64,000 nucleotides of DNA, from assembly GCA_963823675.1 (NCBI GenBank), contig CAWGMT010000012.1, positions 620,001-684,000 on the forward strand, in the 5' to 3' direction. Under the pieces are notes generated by a model that saw nothing but the letters and a program-made list of their open reading frames with translations, was not told the origin of the DNA and ran no database searches. Of this stretch, positions 8,105 to 17,299 are shown one piece after another. The first letter of the stretch is position 1. The number at the start of each line of letters is the position of its first letter. The stretch is from CAWGMT01 sp963823675. GTDB taxonomy: Bacteria; Planctomycetota; Planctomycetia; Isosphaerales; Isosphaeraceae. A program made the position numbers and the translations under genes.

Positions 8105-8205
8105 CCTTTCGTGTCTTTCGTGTGTTTCGTGGTTAAGAATCCGAATTCCCTCCCTGGCAGTCTGGCTGCGGCTCGGCCGCGCTGCGCTGCGCTTTCCGTG
8201 GTTAA
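8105..8205 (-). repeat. About 100 bp composite AACCACGAA element, copy 2 (inverted)
   Basis: Read on the minus strand it repeats the 4804-4900 element: TTAACCACGGAAAGC, GCGCGGCCGAGCCGCAGCC, CCAGGGAGGGAATTCGGATT, CTTAACCACGAAACACACGA. The GAATTCGGATTCTTAACCAC core is identical. Confidence 0.8.
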
Positions 8206-8310
8206 GAATTCTTCAAACAGGCGGCAGATCGCGACGGCACTTGTGTCCATGACATTCTTGGTCGAAGATAGTGCCGCCAGGAATGTTGATTACCCTCAAG
8301 GGAGCCAGTC

Positions 8311-10341
8311 ATGCGGATCCTCGTTGCAATACTCACCGTCCTCGCGGCGGCGCCGGCTCAAGCCGGCAGTACGACACGTTACACAGTCCTGTTCCAGGGC
8401 AAACCTTCCGGGGCGCAGACCACTCAGGTTACCGACGACGGTACGGTCACCGTCGATTACAGCTATCGCGACAACGGCCGGGGGCCTGACCTCAAGGAGG
8501 AATTCACGCTTGCTCCCGACGGCACAATTCTGCGGTATTCGGCCCAAGGCAAGTCAACTTTCGGAGCACCGATCGACGACTCCTTCACGCGCCGGAACGG
8601 ACGCGCCGAATGGAAGTCGCTTGCCGATCAGGGCGGCGCAAACGGCTCGAACCCAGCGGCCTACGTACCGGTGGAACCGTCGCCGGAAGTCCTCATGCGA
8701 ATCGTTCGGGCCGTGGCATTGCGGCCGGGGCGGCACCTTGCGGCACTGCCCGGCGGTGAGCTGGCGGTCGAGAAAATCGCTGACGAGCATCTCGAGCGGG
8801 AGGGCCAGACCCGCGAATTGGCACTATATGCGCTGACCGGGATGGAAATCGAGCCTTTCTACTACTGGGCAACGGGCGCACCCGATCTCAAGTTTTTCGC
8901 CTGGATCGTTCCCGGTTGGGCACAGGTCATCGAGTCGGGCTGGGAACCCCTGGCCGCGACCCTGGAACGCCGCCAGGTTGAAGCGGACAACAAGCGCCTG
9001 CGCGACCTCGCCACGAGGGTGCGCCACCCTCTGCCCGAGCCGATTGTCATCCGCAACGCACGCGTGTTCGACGCCGAGCACGCACAACTCGGGCCGGCGC
9101 GGGATGTGTATATCCACGGCGGGCGCATTGCCGCGCTCTACGAGACCGGCTCACCCGCCCAGGCAGCGGCCACCGTTCTGGACGCCGGCGGGCGGGCCCT
9201 ATTGCCGGCGCTTTTCGACATGCACGGCCACGAAAGGAGCTGGAACGCGGTTCAGCAAATCGCCGGGGGCGTGACAACCGTTCGGGACCTGGGCAACGAC
9301 AACACCGTCCTGGCAGAGTTGCGGCGCCGTATCGACAGCGGCGAGACGATCGGTCCGCGTATCGTCGCAGCGGGATTCATCGAGGGCAAGAGCGAGTATT
9401 CAGCCCGTATCGGGTTCGTCGCGTCGGACATCGAAGAGGTCAAGAAGGCGATTGACTGGTACGCCCAGCGCGGTTATCCGCAGATCAAGATTTATAACTC
9501 GTTTCGCCCGGAATGGGTGCCGGCCGCCACCCGCTACGCGCACGAGCGCGGCCTGCGCGTCAGTGGACATGTGCCGGCCTTCATGCGCGCCGAGGACGTT
9601 GTACGGCAAGGGTTCGATGAGATCCAGCACATCAACCAGGTCTTTCTCAATTTTTTCGTGAAGTCCAACGACGACACCCGAACCCTGGCACGCTTCTATC
9701 TTGTGGCCGACAACGCCCACGCGCTGGCCTTGGACGGGCCCGAGGCACGCGGCTTGATCGCACTCTTGCAGCGTGGACCGACCGTGATCGACCCCACTCT
9801 CGCGATCTTCGAGGGGATGTTCGTTCAGCGTCAAGGCGAAATGAACCCGTGCTACGCCTCGATCGCGACGCATCTGCCTGCGGCGCACCAACGGCGCCTG
9901 CGCACCAACTCCATGAATGTCACCGATGCCAACGTGGAGCGCTACCGCAAGTCGTACTCCAAAATGGTCGAATTCGTCGGCGTGATGCACCGAGCGGGCA
10001 TACCGCTGGTCGCAGGCACCGACGACATCGCGGGCTTCACGCTGCACCGCGAGCTCGAGCTTTACGTCAAGGGCGGCATCCCGGCGGGCGAGGCGCTGCG
10101 CATCGCCACCTGGAACGGCGCCAAGTACACGCGCACGCTCGACCGCCTGGGCTCGATCACGCCCGGGAAACTGGCCGACCTGATCCTGCTCGAAGGCGAT
10201 CCAACCCACGACATTTCGGCCGTCCGCAGGATCAACCTCGTGATGAAGGAAGGCGTCGTCTATTATCCGGCCGAGATCCACGACGCGATCGGCATCAGGC
10301 CGTTCGCGGCTCGGCTCTTGCCGGTAGCTGCCAAGCCGTGA
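8311..10341 (+). CDS. Secreted metal-dependent amidohydrolase
   Basis: 676 residues. Residues 1-18 form a signal peptide ending AQA, so the enzyme acts outside the cytoplasm. Residues 20-240 are a poorly conserved N-terminal domain. From about 245 the amidohydrolase fold follows (IVIRNARVFDAEHAQLGPA). Metal ligands are visible: HGH at 305/307 in FDMHGHE, Lys 393 in QIKIYNS (candidate carbamylated lysine), His 420 in SGHVP, His 440 in IQHINQ and Asp 571 in AGTDD. GSITPGKLADLILLEGDP is the usual C-terminal signature. This set resembles imidazolonepropionase/prolidase-type subtypes, but the substrate is unknown. The 3' end overlaps the convergent DUF4058 gene by 47 bp. Confidence 0.85.
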   Translation: MRILVAILTVLAAAPAQAGSTTRYTVLFQGKPSGAQTTQVTDDGTVTVDYSYRDNGRGPDLKEEFTLAPDGTILRYSAQGKSTFGAPIDDSFTRRNGRAEWKSLADQGGANGSNPAAYVPVEPSPEVLMRIVRAVALRPGRHLAALPGGELAVEKIADEHLEREGQTRELALYALTGMEIEPFYYWATGAPDLKFFAWIVPGWAQVIESGWEPLAATLERRQVEADNKRLRDLATRVRHPLPEPIVIRNARVFDAEHAQLGPARDVYIHGGRIAALYETGSPAQAAATVLDAGGRALLPALFDMHGHERSWNAVQQIAGGVTTVRDLGNDNTVLAELRRRIDSGETIGPRIVAAGFIEGKSEYSARIGFVASDIEEVKKAIDWYAQRGYPQIKIYNSFRPEWVPAATRYAHERGLRVSGHVPAFMRAEDVVRQGFDEIQHINQVFLNFFVKSNDDTRTLARFYLVADNAHALALDGPEARGLIALLQRGPTVIDPTLAIFEGMFVQRQGEMNPCYASIATHLPAAHQRRLRTNSMNVTDANVERYRKSYSKMVEFVGVMHRAGIPLVAGTDDIAGFTLHRELELYVKGGIPAGEALRIATWNGAKYTRTLDRLGSITPGKLADLILLEGDPTHDISAVRRINLVMKEGVVYYPAEIHDAIGIRPFAARLLPVAAKP

Positions 10342-11140
10342 CAATACGCTCGGCCCAGGCGGCCTGGTCGGGTCGTAGGGGCGGGATCACGGCGTCGGTA
10401 CCGTAGCGAATTTCCCTCGCGTAGGGGCCGGCGTCGTAGCAGCGGTCGAAGACCGACTGGAGGTCGAGCGTCACCGAAGGATCACCGGGAAGAAGCGGGA
10501 TCGCTATCGGCGGGAGGCGATCCTCCAGGCGGATCGGATAGACGTAGAACGTTTCGAGATCGTCAAAATCGTGAACCGAGACGTGGTAGTCGAACGGCCC
10601 ACACTCGGCGATAGCTCGGTCGAGCGGGACCGCCGTAATGTGCTCGCCGGCGCGGAGCAGGTCAATCTCGACCAGATGGACCTGGCTCGCCAGGATCTCT
10701 TTTTGCTTGCGCTTGTAGAGATCGCGCCCGTGCGCGCCGGGCGTCTTGTTCGTCTGGCTCAGGAATTCGAGGGAGGTGACGAGCCGTTTGCCTTCGTTAA
10801 TGCCCACGTAGATCTCGACGAATGGCTCGCGGAATTCGTCGTGCGGGACCCTCACCGCGACGGGCCGCGCGACGGGGGGGACGGCGACGGCGACGGCCAT
10901 CGCTTCGACAGGTTCCAGGCGGCGCGGCGACGGCCCACCGGTTCGGCGCACCTCAACGTCGGGTCCAATCGAACGGCGTGAAACCTCGATCCACACGCGG
11001 CGACCGAGCGCTGCGAAATAGGTGGCCGGCAAGCTCGCCTGGAGGGCCTCCCGAAGGTACGTAATCGCGCTGTCGTGGAAGTCCGGGAAGATCTCCGGGT
11101 TCTCTAAGTAAGGGTCCATGCCGGGAAATGGTGAAGGCAT
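10295..11140 (-). CDS. DUF4058 family protein
   Basis: 281 residues from ATG 11140. The opening MPSPFPGMDPYLENPEIFPD and the following HDSAITYLREALQASLPATY are the hallmark of DUF4058, a family common in planctomycetes and cyanobacteria. Further family stretches are FVEIYVGINEGKRLVTSLEF, then LVEIDLLRAGEH, and YDAGPYAREI near the end. No signal peptide and no membrane segment. Function is not established; the centre (EIYV...LVTSLEFLSQTNK...EIDLLR) resembles a PD-(D/E)XK-like core, which is an inference. It overlaps the amidohydrolase tail to tail. Confidence 0.85.
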   Translation of the reverse strand: MPSPFPGMDPYLENPEIFPDFHDSAITYLREALQASLPATYFAALGRRVWIEVSRRSIGPDVEVRRTGGPSPRRLEPVEAMAVAVAVPPVARPVAVRVPHDEFREPFVEIYVGINEGKRLVTSLEFLSQTNKTPGAHGRDLYKRKQKEILASQVHLVEIDLLRAGEHITAVPLDRAIAECGPFDYHVSVHDFDDLETFYVYPIRLEDRLPPIAIPLLPGDPSVTLDLQSVFDRCYDAGPYAREIRYGTDAVIPPLRPDQAAWAERIVTAWQLPARAEPRTA

Positions 11141-11216
11141 CGCAATCCTCCATGGCGTGGGTAAACGTCCGCATCATTCTACGTCGGGATCGCCGCTCTT
11201 CCAACACCTGCGAGCT

Positions 11217-12360
11217 CTAGTCCCGATGATCATCACCCGGCTCGGGCAGCGCCAGCCGCCCGATGCCGCTCGTCCGCCGCATCCAAGCGCTCGTCTGCCA
11301 GTTGTCCACTGGCGTTGTGTCCGAAATCACTGGCGGTAGGGCGAGCACGAAGTGGCGCGCGAGGGCATTGACGAACGGCTCGTACATTCCGCGCAGCTCA
11401 ACCACCTTCTGGAGAACGGCCTCCTTATCGCGCAGCTCCATGCCGGCCGCTCGCAATTCCGCGCAGACGCTCCAATTGCTCCTCGGACAAACGGACGGGG
11501 TCGGGCTCGATCGGCGGCACGTAGTAGACTTGTGCCAGATCCACGACGGCGTGGCGGGCGGTTGCAAACGTCAGCTCCGCCTGGTACGGGTCGACGTTCT
11601 TCGCCGCTGCGATCACGATCGTCGTGGTATCGAGGATCGCCGTCAGCGCGGCCAGCCACGACTGGTTGTCGTGCTGCGATCGGTAGTAGGAGAGAACCGG
11701 GAATGAGACGTGACTTTCGAGCACTTCGGCTGCCCAGCGTTCCCATTCCTCCAGGAAGCGATCGAGCATCGCGAAATGGTGGTGCCGCCCGAGCCGAATG
11801 AGGAGTTGGGCGGCTGTCGGCGGCGAGCCCGCGCGGGCATCGAGGAGCGAGATCGTGACCTCGCGGCGCGAGAACGCCTGATACAGCACGGGCAAGTAGC
11901 TGATGACCACGGCCAGAAAGCCGAAGCCGATACCACCCTCTGCGACCGTCACGAACCGCCCGAGCGGTCCAACCGGCGTGAAATCGCCGAATCCGAGCGT
12001 GAAGAAGGTGACGCCACTGAAATAGAGATAGTCGGAAAAGGCGGCTCCTCCATCCTGCGAGCGGACTTCCAATCCGAGCGACCATTGCAAGAGGGCAAAG
12101 CCAAAGATCAAGCCGACCGCCCACGCGACGATGAGTAGCACTACAGACAGCGGACCGAAGGAGCTCAAGAGCGCGTTCCGCCACTTGCCTGGCCGCATCA
12201 ACCGCGCGAGCTGCGCCCAGGGCGGCCACGAGTAGACGTAGAATAGGCGCGCAAACCGGAACTGGTGGGCGATGCGCCGCGGCAAGAGCATCGCCTCGAA
12301 GGCATCCACCAGGACCCAAGCGATCAGAGCCATGCTCATTGCCGCGGAGAAGTAGGACAT
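11217..12360 (-). pseudogene. Two-transmembrane ion channel (TxGFGD filter), frameshifted near the C-terminus
   Basis: ATG 12360 opens a membrane protein with an N-terminal helix (SMALIAWVLVDAFEAMLL), a helix around VVLLIVAWAVGLIFGFALL and a pore loop with the selectivity filter FFTLGFGDFTPVGPLG, as in K+-channel-like proteins, then a helix before SYLPVLYQAFSRRE and a cytoplasmic helical domain. This frame ends at 11425 after LSEEQLERLRGIASG, but the normal family ending continues in another frame: ELRAAGMELRDKEAVLQKVV, ELRGMYEPFVNALARHF, LPPV, VDNWQTSAW, stop at 11217. So a single indel near 11470 splits an otherwise intact gene of about 380 residues. The ion carried is unknown. Confidence 0.8.
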
Positions 12361-12468
12361 TGAACCATCCCGTATCTATCAAGAATTAACGGCCGAACGC
12401 TGCATGCCGCAACCAAGAGGTCGGGGGACAGAGCCCCCTCCTACAAAGATAACCTCGGCGCGTCGAAG

Positions 12469-12502
12469 ACGGCATTCCCACGCGGAGCATGGGAACGAGA
12501 TC
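12469..12502. repeat. Short palindrome CATTCCCACGCGGAGCATGG
   Basis: CATTCCCACG and CATGGGAACG flank a few bases and can form a hairpin. From memory this TTCCCACGC/GCGTGGGAA palindrome is a widely dispersed bacterial intergenic repeat. It lies downstream of the glycosyltransferase (12540) and upstream of the channel gene (start 12360), in a 179 bp gap. Confidence 0.5.
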
Positions 12503-12539
12503 AGATCAATTTGTGGGCTATCCGCAGGTTTTCGCGATT

Positions 12540-14855
12540 TTAACGGTATCGTCCTTCGCGCGGCTCCAGCAAGTTCGCAACGTCAGCGATGTCCTGCTCC
12601 GTCAAGTGATAGATATAGATCGAATGACCGATCGGCGGGCCGATCGGTTGGAATCGGCGAAAGTAGCCGAATCCGTTTTTCTCCTTGACGTTCCAGGCCG
12701 GCGACCAGGCTTGCGGGGCCTTGTCCAAGGGCGCTGGATCGTAGTACCGCCAGGGCAGACCATAGAGGGCGGTGGCGCTCACCGCGTAATAGCCCGGCGT
12801 CAGACGTCTGGCTGGGCCGATCAAAGCCGGACTGGGGCGCAGCATGGCCTCGAATGTGCCCGGCAGCGGCGGAGGCAGAAACCAGTTAAAGGCCTCCCCG
12901 CGCTGCGCGAGGATCGAAGGGTTGATCTGACCGAAATACACCAGGCCCAGCGGTTGGCCGGGAATCGTTTTCTCGCACCAGTCGCGCAGGCCAACCAGGT
13001 CCTGGCCCCAGTCGAGATTGCTGTCGATCAGGCGGGCCGGAACGCGGTCTGGACCGCCCGACACCAAGTTAAAATAGGTGAGGTAGTGGGGATGGATCCA
13101 GGCGGTCGCGGCCACCGTCGAACCGAGCGAGCAAGCCGCTACCCCTCGCATCAGGCGCCTCCAAGGAACGGCAAGGCCCTCAATCCACGGCACGACTTTG
13201 CCCGTCGCGATGAAGACATAAGGCGCAATCGGCAACACGTAGCGCAGGCCGAGGTTGATGTCCGTGAGAAAGCTGATCACGGCCAGGATGACGACCGGCA
13301 CGATTAATAGCGCGACCTCATTAAACCAGTCGATTCTCGATCGCCTGACGCCCACAAGGAGAATCGACGACAGGACCACCAGGAGCCACGTCCCTTCCGG
13401 GACCTTGTAGGCCAATGCCAGGAAGTAGTAATACCACCAGCCTCCGTCGCGCAGCTCGCCGTTGAGATAGACGCGATAACCCAACGATTTCTCGTAGAAG
13501 GATTCCGGACCGGCCAGCTCGCGAGCGATCGAGCCGGGCTCGCTCTTTTCCCTTGCCCATGCGGCGCCGAATCGTTCGGGGATGCCTTCGGTCTCGATCT
13601 TCTGTTCATCGAAGCCCAGGATATAGTGTTCCGGCAAGGGGGCGGGCAGCCGGTCGAGCCAGGTCCCGCGGAAACGATTGACGCGGAATTGCCAGGTCAA
13701 ATCGAACAAAATATTGCGGACGTTGTGGGGCCGTCTCGTGCCGGGCGTGACGGGCCTGGTGAGAGCACGCGAGCCGAACTCAAATCGACCGAGGGGGATC
13801 CCGACTCCCTCAAAAAGATAGCCCGCATCGATCGTGAGCACACTGCATCCCACGATCGCGACGGCGGCAATGACGCCATGGCCGATATGGCGCGGCCACC
13901 TGCCTCTTGGGATGGCCAGTAGCAGACGCATCAGCCAGAGGAACGGCCAGACGGCGTAGAGCACCAGCATGCTAAATTTGGTCAACTGGGCGAGCCCCAG
14001 CACGATCCCCGCCAGGAAGCCCCATTTCCAGGTTCGCTCCTGTAGGAATCGCCAGAACAGATAGGTCGCCGCCACTCCGATCGCCGTCGCGCCCAGGTCT
14101 GAAGTGACCAGCCGGGCGTGGGCCAGGATGTTGGGGCAGAAGACCCAGAGCGACAGGCTCAGGAGCCCGCCCCAAGCGCCGTACAGCCGTCGCGACCAGG
14201 CGAAGACGGTCAATCCGCCTAAGATGGAAAACAGGGGCATCATCAGCCGGGCGAGCCGGAAAAGCTCGAAATAGCGATCGGCGTTGAGAGCGGCGAACTC
14301 GTGGCCGAAGTTGACTTGCGAGGGATCGGCACTCCGCCAGTTGTCGGTGAAGTACAAGGGCTTGACCACCGGCTTCGCCATGACGACGGGCAGCGCCGCG
14401 ACCAGCTTGACCAATGGCGGGTTGTGATGATAAAGGCGGAACGTCCCCTTTTGCCAGTAACTCACTCCCGCCGGCAGATGGAGCACTTCGTCGACCGTTG
14501 GATTCTCGAGGATCAAGCTGCGAGCCGCCAGGCCGTAGTGCAAGACGAGCAGGGCGAGCACGGCGAGCGCGGTGGCGATGCGCGGCCTGCGGTGCACAGC
14601 GCTTGGCGTCTCATGCTCGGGCGTGCCTGGCGTAGGAAGCGTGGATTCGGCAACGGCGGTACGGCTCCGCTGCCGCGCAGCGCTCTGTCCCGGTTTGGAG
14701 GCAGGAGTTCTGGTGCGGGTCGCTTTACGTGCCACGCAGGATCTCCGGCTTCTTACGCCCCCTGAGCAAGGGGGGGAGGAAACATGGCGCTCGCCCAGGC
14801 TGCGCATTGAGTATGGGGCGACTCCAGTAGTCCCACACGGGCGATCTGTCATCAA
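12540..14855 (-). CDS. Membrane glycosyltransferase, PMT/GT39-like
   Basis: Polytopic membrane protein. The loop after the first helix reads NPTVDEVLHLPAGVSYW and then HHNPPLVKLVAALP, the acidic pair and NPP motif of the protein-mannosyltransferase/ArnT-type superfamily, which transfers sugars from polyprenyl-phosphate donors on the outer face of the cytoplasmic membrane. About ten hydrophobic segments follow (FSILGGLTVFAW, TAIGVAATYLFWRFL, LVVLSSILLVGV, LLIVPVVILAVISFL). The C-terminal soluble domain has DSNLDWGQDL. The frame allows 771 residues from 14855, but the first 90 are basic, low-complexity and unlike a membrane protein start. Translation more probably begins downstream, for example at GTG (VARKATRT) or closer to the first helix. 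Acceptor unknown. Confidence 0.7.
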   Translation of the reverse strand: MMTDRPCGTTGVAPYSMRSLGERHVSSPPCSGGVRSRRSCVARKATRTRTPASKPGQSAARQRSRTAVAESTLPTPGTPEHETPSAVHRRPRIATALAVLALLVLHYGLAARSLILENPTVDEVLHLPAGVSYWQKGTFRLYHHNPPLVKLVAALPVVMAKPVVKPLYFTDNWRSADPSQVNFGHEFAALNADRYFELFRLARLMMPLFSILGGLTVFAWSRRLYGAWGGLLSLSLWVFCPNILAHARLVTSDLGATAIGVAATYLFWRFLQERTWKWGFLAGIVLGLAQLTKFSMLVLYAVWPFLWLMRLLLAIPRGRWPRHIGHGVIAAVAIVGCSVLTIDAGYLFEGVGIPLGRFEFGSRALTRPVTPGTRRPHNVRNILFDLTWQFRVNRFRGTWLDRLPAPLPEHYILGFDEQKIETEGIPERFGAAWAREKSEPGSIARELAGPESFYEKSLGYRVYLNGELRDGGWWYYYFLALAYKVPEGTWLLVVLSSILLVGVRRSRIDWFNEVALLIVPVVILAVISFLTDINLGLRYVLPIAPYVFIATGKVVPWIEGLAVPWRRLMRGVAACSLGSTVAATAWIHPHYLTYFNLVSGGPDRVPARLIDSNLDWGQDLVGLRDWCEKTIPGQPLGLVYFGQINPSILAQRGEAFNWFLPPPLPGTFEAMLRPSPALIGPARRLTPGYYAVSATALYGLPWRYYDPAPLDKAPQAWSPAWNVKEKNGFGYFRRFQPIGPPIGHSIYIYHLTEQDIADVANLLEPREGRYR

Positions 14856-14919
14856 CGCACCCCAGAGTCTCCGGGTACGGCGTCGGTCTCCGCGCTTTCA
14901 TTCTCGCTCGTTGTCCTTC

Positions 14920-16461
14920 TCACGCCTGCTGCGCGACCAGGCCGCTGATCTTCTGGAACGACTCGCGCAGGTCGCGATAGAGCTGGCCGAAGACGGCGTA
15001 GGCGCGGTCGTACTGGGCTTTGGCCCTGGGGTCGACCGTGGTCGACTCGACGACTCGGATCGTGGCGTCGCAGGCTTCGGGCACGGTGGCGAAGCCGCCG
15101 GTGCCGACCTGGGCGAGCAGGCCGGCGCCGAAGGCGGGCCCTTCGGTCGAGTTGAGCGTGTGGACGTCAGAGCCATAGACGTCGGCCTGGATCTGGCGCC
15201 AGAGCGCGTTGCGCGCGCCGCCGCCCGAGACGCGGATCTGCTCGATCGCAACCCCCATCTCGCGGATCAGCTCGAGGCTGTCGCGCATGGCAAACGTGGC
15301 CCCTTCGAGCAGGCTACGAATCATGTGGGGACGGCCGTGGCGCACGGTCAGGCCAATCCAGGCAGCCTTGGCGTCGGGGTCGAAGTGGGGCGTCCGTTCG
15401 CCGGTCATATAGGGAAGGAAGAAGAGGCCCTCGGCGCCGACGCCGGCCAAGGCGGCCTCGGCCGTGAGCAGGAAGTAGGGGTCGTCGCCGCGCTCCCTGG
15501 CCAGCGCGACCTCGGCCTTGCCCAGCTCGTTGCGGAACCACTGAAAGCTGCCGCCCGCCGCCAGGACAACGCCCATGACGTGCCACGCTCCCTTGACCGC
15601 GTGACAGCCGCGCTGGAGCCGGCCCAGGGGGTCGAAACCCAGTGTATCGGCGTGCGCGAAAACGACGCCGGAGGTTCCCATCGTCGCCGAGACGACCCCT
15701 TGCCGCACGATGCCGTTGCCGACGGCCCCGGCCGGCTGGTCGCCGCCGCCGCCCACAACCGGCGTGCCCGGAGGCAGCCCGGTCGCCCTCGAGCCCAGCT
15801 CGCTCACCTGGGCCGAGACTTCCTGGCTCTCATGACAGGCCGGCAAGAGTGCTTGATCGATTCCCAGCCGATCCAGGAGCGGCCGGCTCCAGCGGCGATT
15901 GGCGACATCCAGAAGCAGCGTCCCCGATGCGTCGCTCACCTCGGTGGCGTAGGTGCCGGTGAGCCTGTAGCGGACATAATCCTTGGGAAGCAGCACCTGA
16001 CGCACCCGCTCCCAGTTCTCTGGCTCGCGGTTGCGCAGCCAGAGCAATTTGGGCGCCGTGAATCCGGTGAGCGCCGGGTTGGCGACCATCCGGATGAGCG
16101 CCTCGCGGCCGCCGGCCTTCTCTTCGATTTCGTGGCATTCGGCCACGGTCCGTTGATCGTTCCAGAGGAGGGCCGGCCGGATGACCTTGCCCGCCTGATC
16201 GAGGAACACCGACCCGTGCATCTGGCCGCTGAGCCCGACGCCCGCGACATCGGCGGGACGGAATTTCCCCGCCGCCAGGACCTCGCCGATGGTCTGGACA
16301 ACCGCCTGCCACCAGTGCTCGGGATCTTGCTCGGACCACCCTGGCCGGGGATGGTTGCAAGGGTAATCGGCCGACGCGCCGGCCAGGATCCGGCCGGTCT
16401 CGTCGATGACCAGGGTCTTCGTCCCGGACGTTCCAATATCAATGCCCAGGGTGATACTCAC
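14920..16461 (-). CDS. xylB: Xylulokinase-like FGGY carbohydrate kinase
   Basis: About 513 residues from GTG 16461. The start begins SITLGIDIGTSGTKTLVIDE, the first phosphate-binding motif of FGGY kinases. GLSGQMHGSV, the invariant LLWNDQRT, TGTYATEVSDASGTLLLDV and VVGGGGDQPAGAVG all match bacterial xylulokinases, which phosphorylate D-xylulose to xylulose 5-phosphate. The C-terminal adenine-binding motif is IRVSGGGARNALWRQIQAD. Third gene of a minus-strand operon: its GTG overlaps the TGA of the MBL gene as GTGA, indicating translational coupling. The frame is open upstream to 16626, but that part belongs to the preceding gene. Confidence 0.88.
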   Translation of the reverse strand: MSITLGIDIGTSGTKTLVIDETGRILAGASADYPCNHPRPGWSEQDPEHWWQAVVQTIGEVLAAGKFRPADVAGVGLSGQMHGSVFLDQAGKVIRPALLWNDQRTVAECHEIEEKAGGREALIRMVANPALTGFTAPKLLWLRNREPENWERVRQVLLPKDYVRYRLTGTYATEVSDASGTLLLDVANRRWSRPLLDRLGIDQALLPACHESQEVSAQVSELGSRATGLPPGTPVVGGGGDQPAGAVGNGIVRQGVVSATMGTSGVVFAHADTLGFDPLGRLQRGCHAVKGAWHVMGVVLAAGGSFQWFRNELGKAEVALARERGDDPYFLLTAEAALAGVGAEGLFFLPYMTGERTPHFDPDAKAAWIGLTVRHGRPHMIRSLLEGATFAMRDSLELIREMGVAIEQIRVSGGGARNALWRQIQADVYGSDVHTLNSTEGPAFGAGLLAQVGTGGFATVPEACDATIRVVESTTVDPRAKAQYDRAYAVFGQLYRDLRESFQKISGLVAQQA

Positions 16462-17299
16462 GACCCGACCTCCCAGCGCTCCCCGCACGACAGAATGCGC
16501 GGCACGACCCCGCTCTGGAGCCGCGCGCCAGGGCCGCAAACTCCGCGACGGGGACCGTGTTGAAGGTAAACATGTCATAATGATGCGCCACGACGAATCG
16601 AGGCCCGATTTCGCCAGCCAGGTCAACGGCCTCGGCGGCCGTCATGTTACCGGGCACGCCCCGCGCCGGGTCACGGCCATTGATCGGCAGAAAAAGCACG
16701 TCGAACGCCTCGGGACCAAGGTGCTCCGGCAGTCCCGGATAGGCCAGGCTGTCACCGCTATGGTACAGCCGCAGCCCCTCGGCCTCGATCACGAACCCCA
16801 AATAAAGATGCCGTCCGTGCGAGTCGGTGTCGAGAGTCTCGTGGGCCGCGGGAATCGCCCGGATCGAGAACCCGGCCTTTTCGATCCGATCGCCGGCATC
16901 CAGACCGATCAGCCGCTTCTCGGGCAGGCCGAGGCCAAGCGCGTGCTCGCGGATCGCCTCGGGAATCACCAGGATCGCACTTGATCCTGCCAGCAGGCCG
17001 GGCAATGTTCCCGGGTCCAGGTGGTCGGAGTGTTTGTGGCTGGCCAGCACGAGGTTGACGCAGCGCAGGTCGCTTCCCTGGAGGGGCGCCCGGGTCATCC
17101 GGACGTGAGGCCGATCGGTCGCGGCGTATTTCTCGGTCAAGTGGTCGGAGAGGTAGAGGTCGATGGCCAGCAGGCCCCGGCGCGACTTGATCAAGAAACC
17201 GCTCTGGCCCAGCCACCAGACGTTGAGACACCCGGGCGCCGGGACGGATCGTTCCAGCTCTGCGACCAGCTCCGGACCGTGACGCACCGGCTCGATCAT
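16458..17299 (-). pseudogene. MBL-fold metal-dependent hydrolase (UlaG-like), one-base frameshift
   Basis: ATG 17299 overlaps the stop of the upstream MetE-like gene as ATGA. The protein shows LNVWWLGQSGFLIKS, the zinc motif SHKHSDHLDP (HxHxDH), AAHETLDTDSHG, the YHSGDS aspartate ligand and FVVAHHYDMF. It fits the UlaG/RNase Z-like metallo-hydrolases. The frame is lost near 16520. Restoring one G on the plus strand (C on the coding strand) there gives the family ending GVVPRILSCGERWEVGS and a TGA at 16460-16458 that overlaps the xylB start. That exact fit strongly suggests a consensus deletion and an intact gene of about 281 residues. The context with a sugar kinase suggests action on a sugar lactone or phosphate, which is inference. 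Confidence 0.8.

Larger units (their letters stand above)
6510..8310. other. Repeat-rich intergenic region with gene fragments
   Basis: About 1.8 kb carrying inverted-repeat arms at 6535, 6627, 6764, 6896, 6971, 7936 and 8105, a truncated GxxExxY fragment (7269) and an HTH-like remnant (7594, minus). The stretch 8206-8310 leads into the amidohydrolase and must contain its promoter; CTCAAGGGAGCC just before 8311 can serve as ribosome-binding site. Confidence 0.7.

Noticed and set aside
14572..16563. A 663-residue open frame on the plus strand
   Set aside because: Antisense to xylulokinase and the glycosyltransferase start; no recognisable motif.
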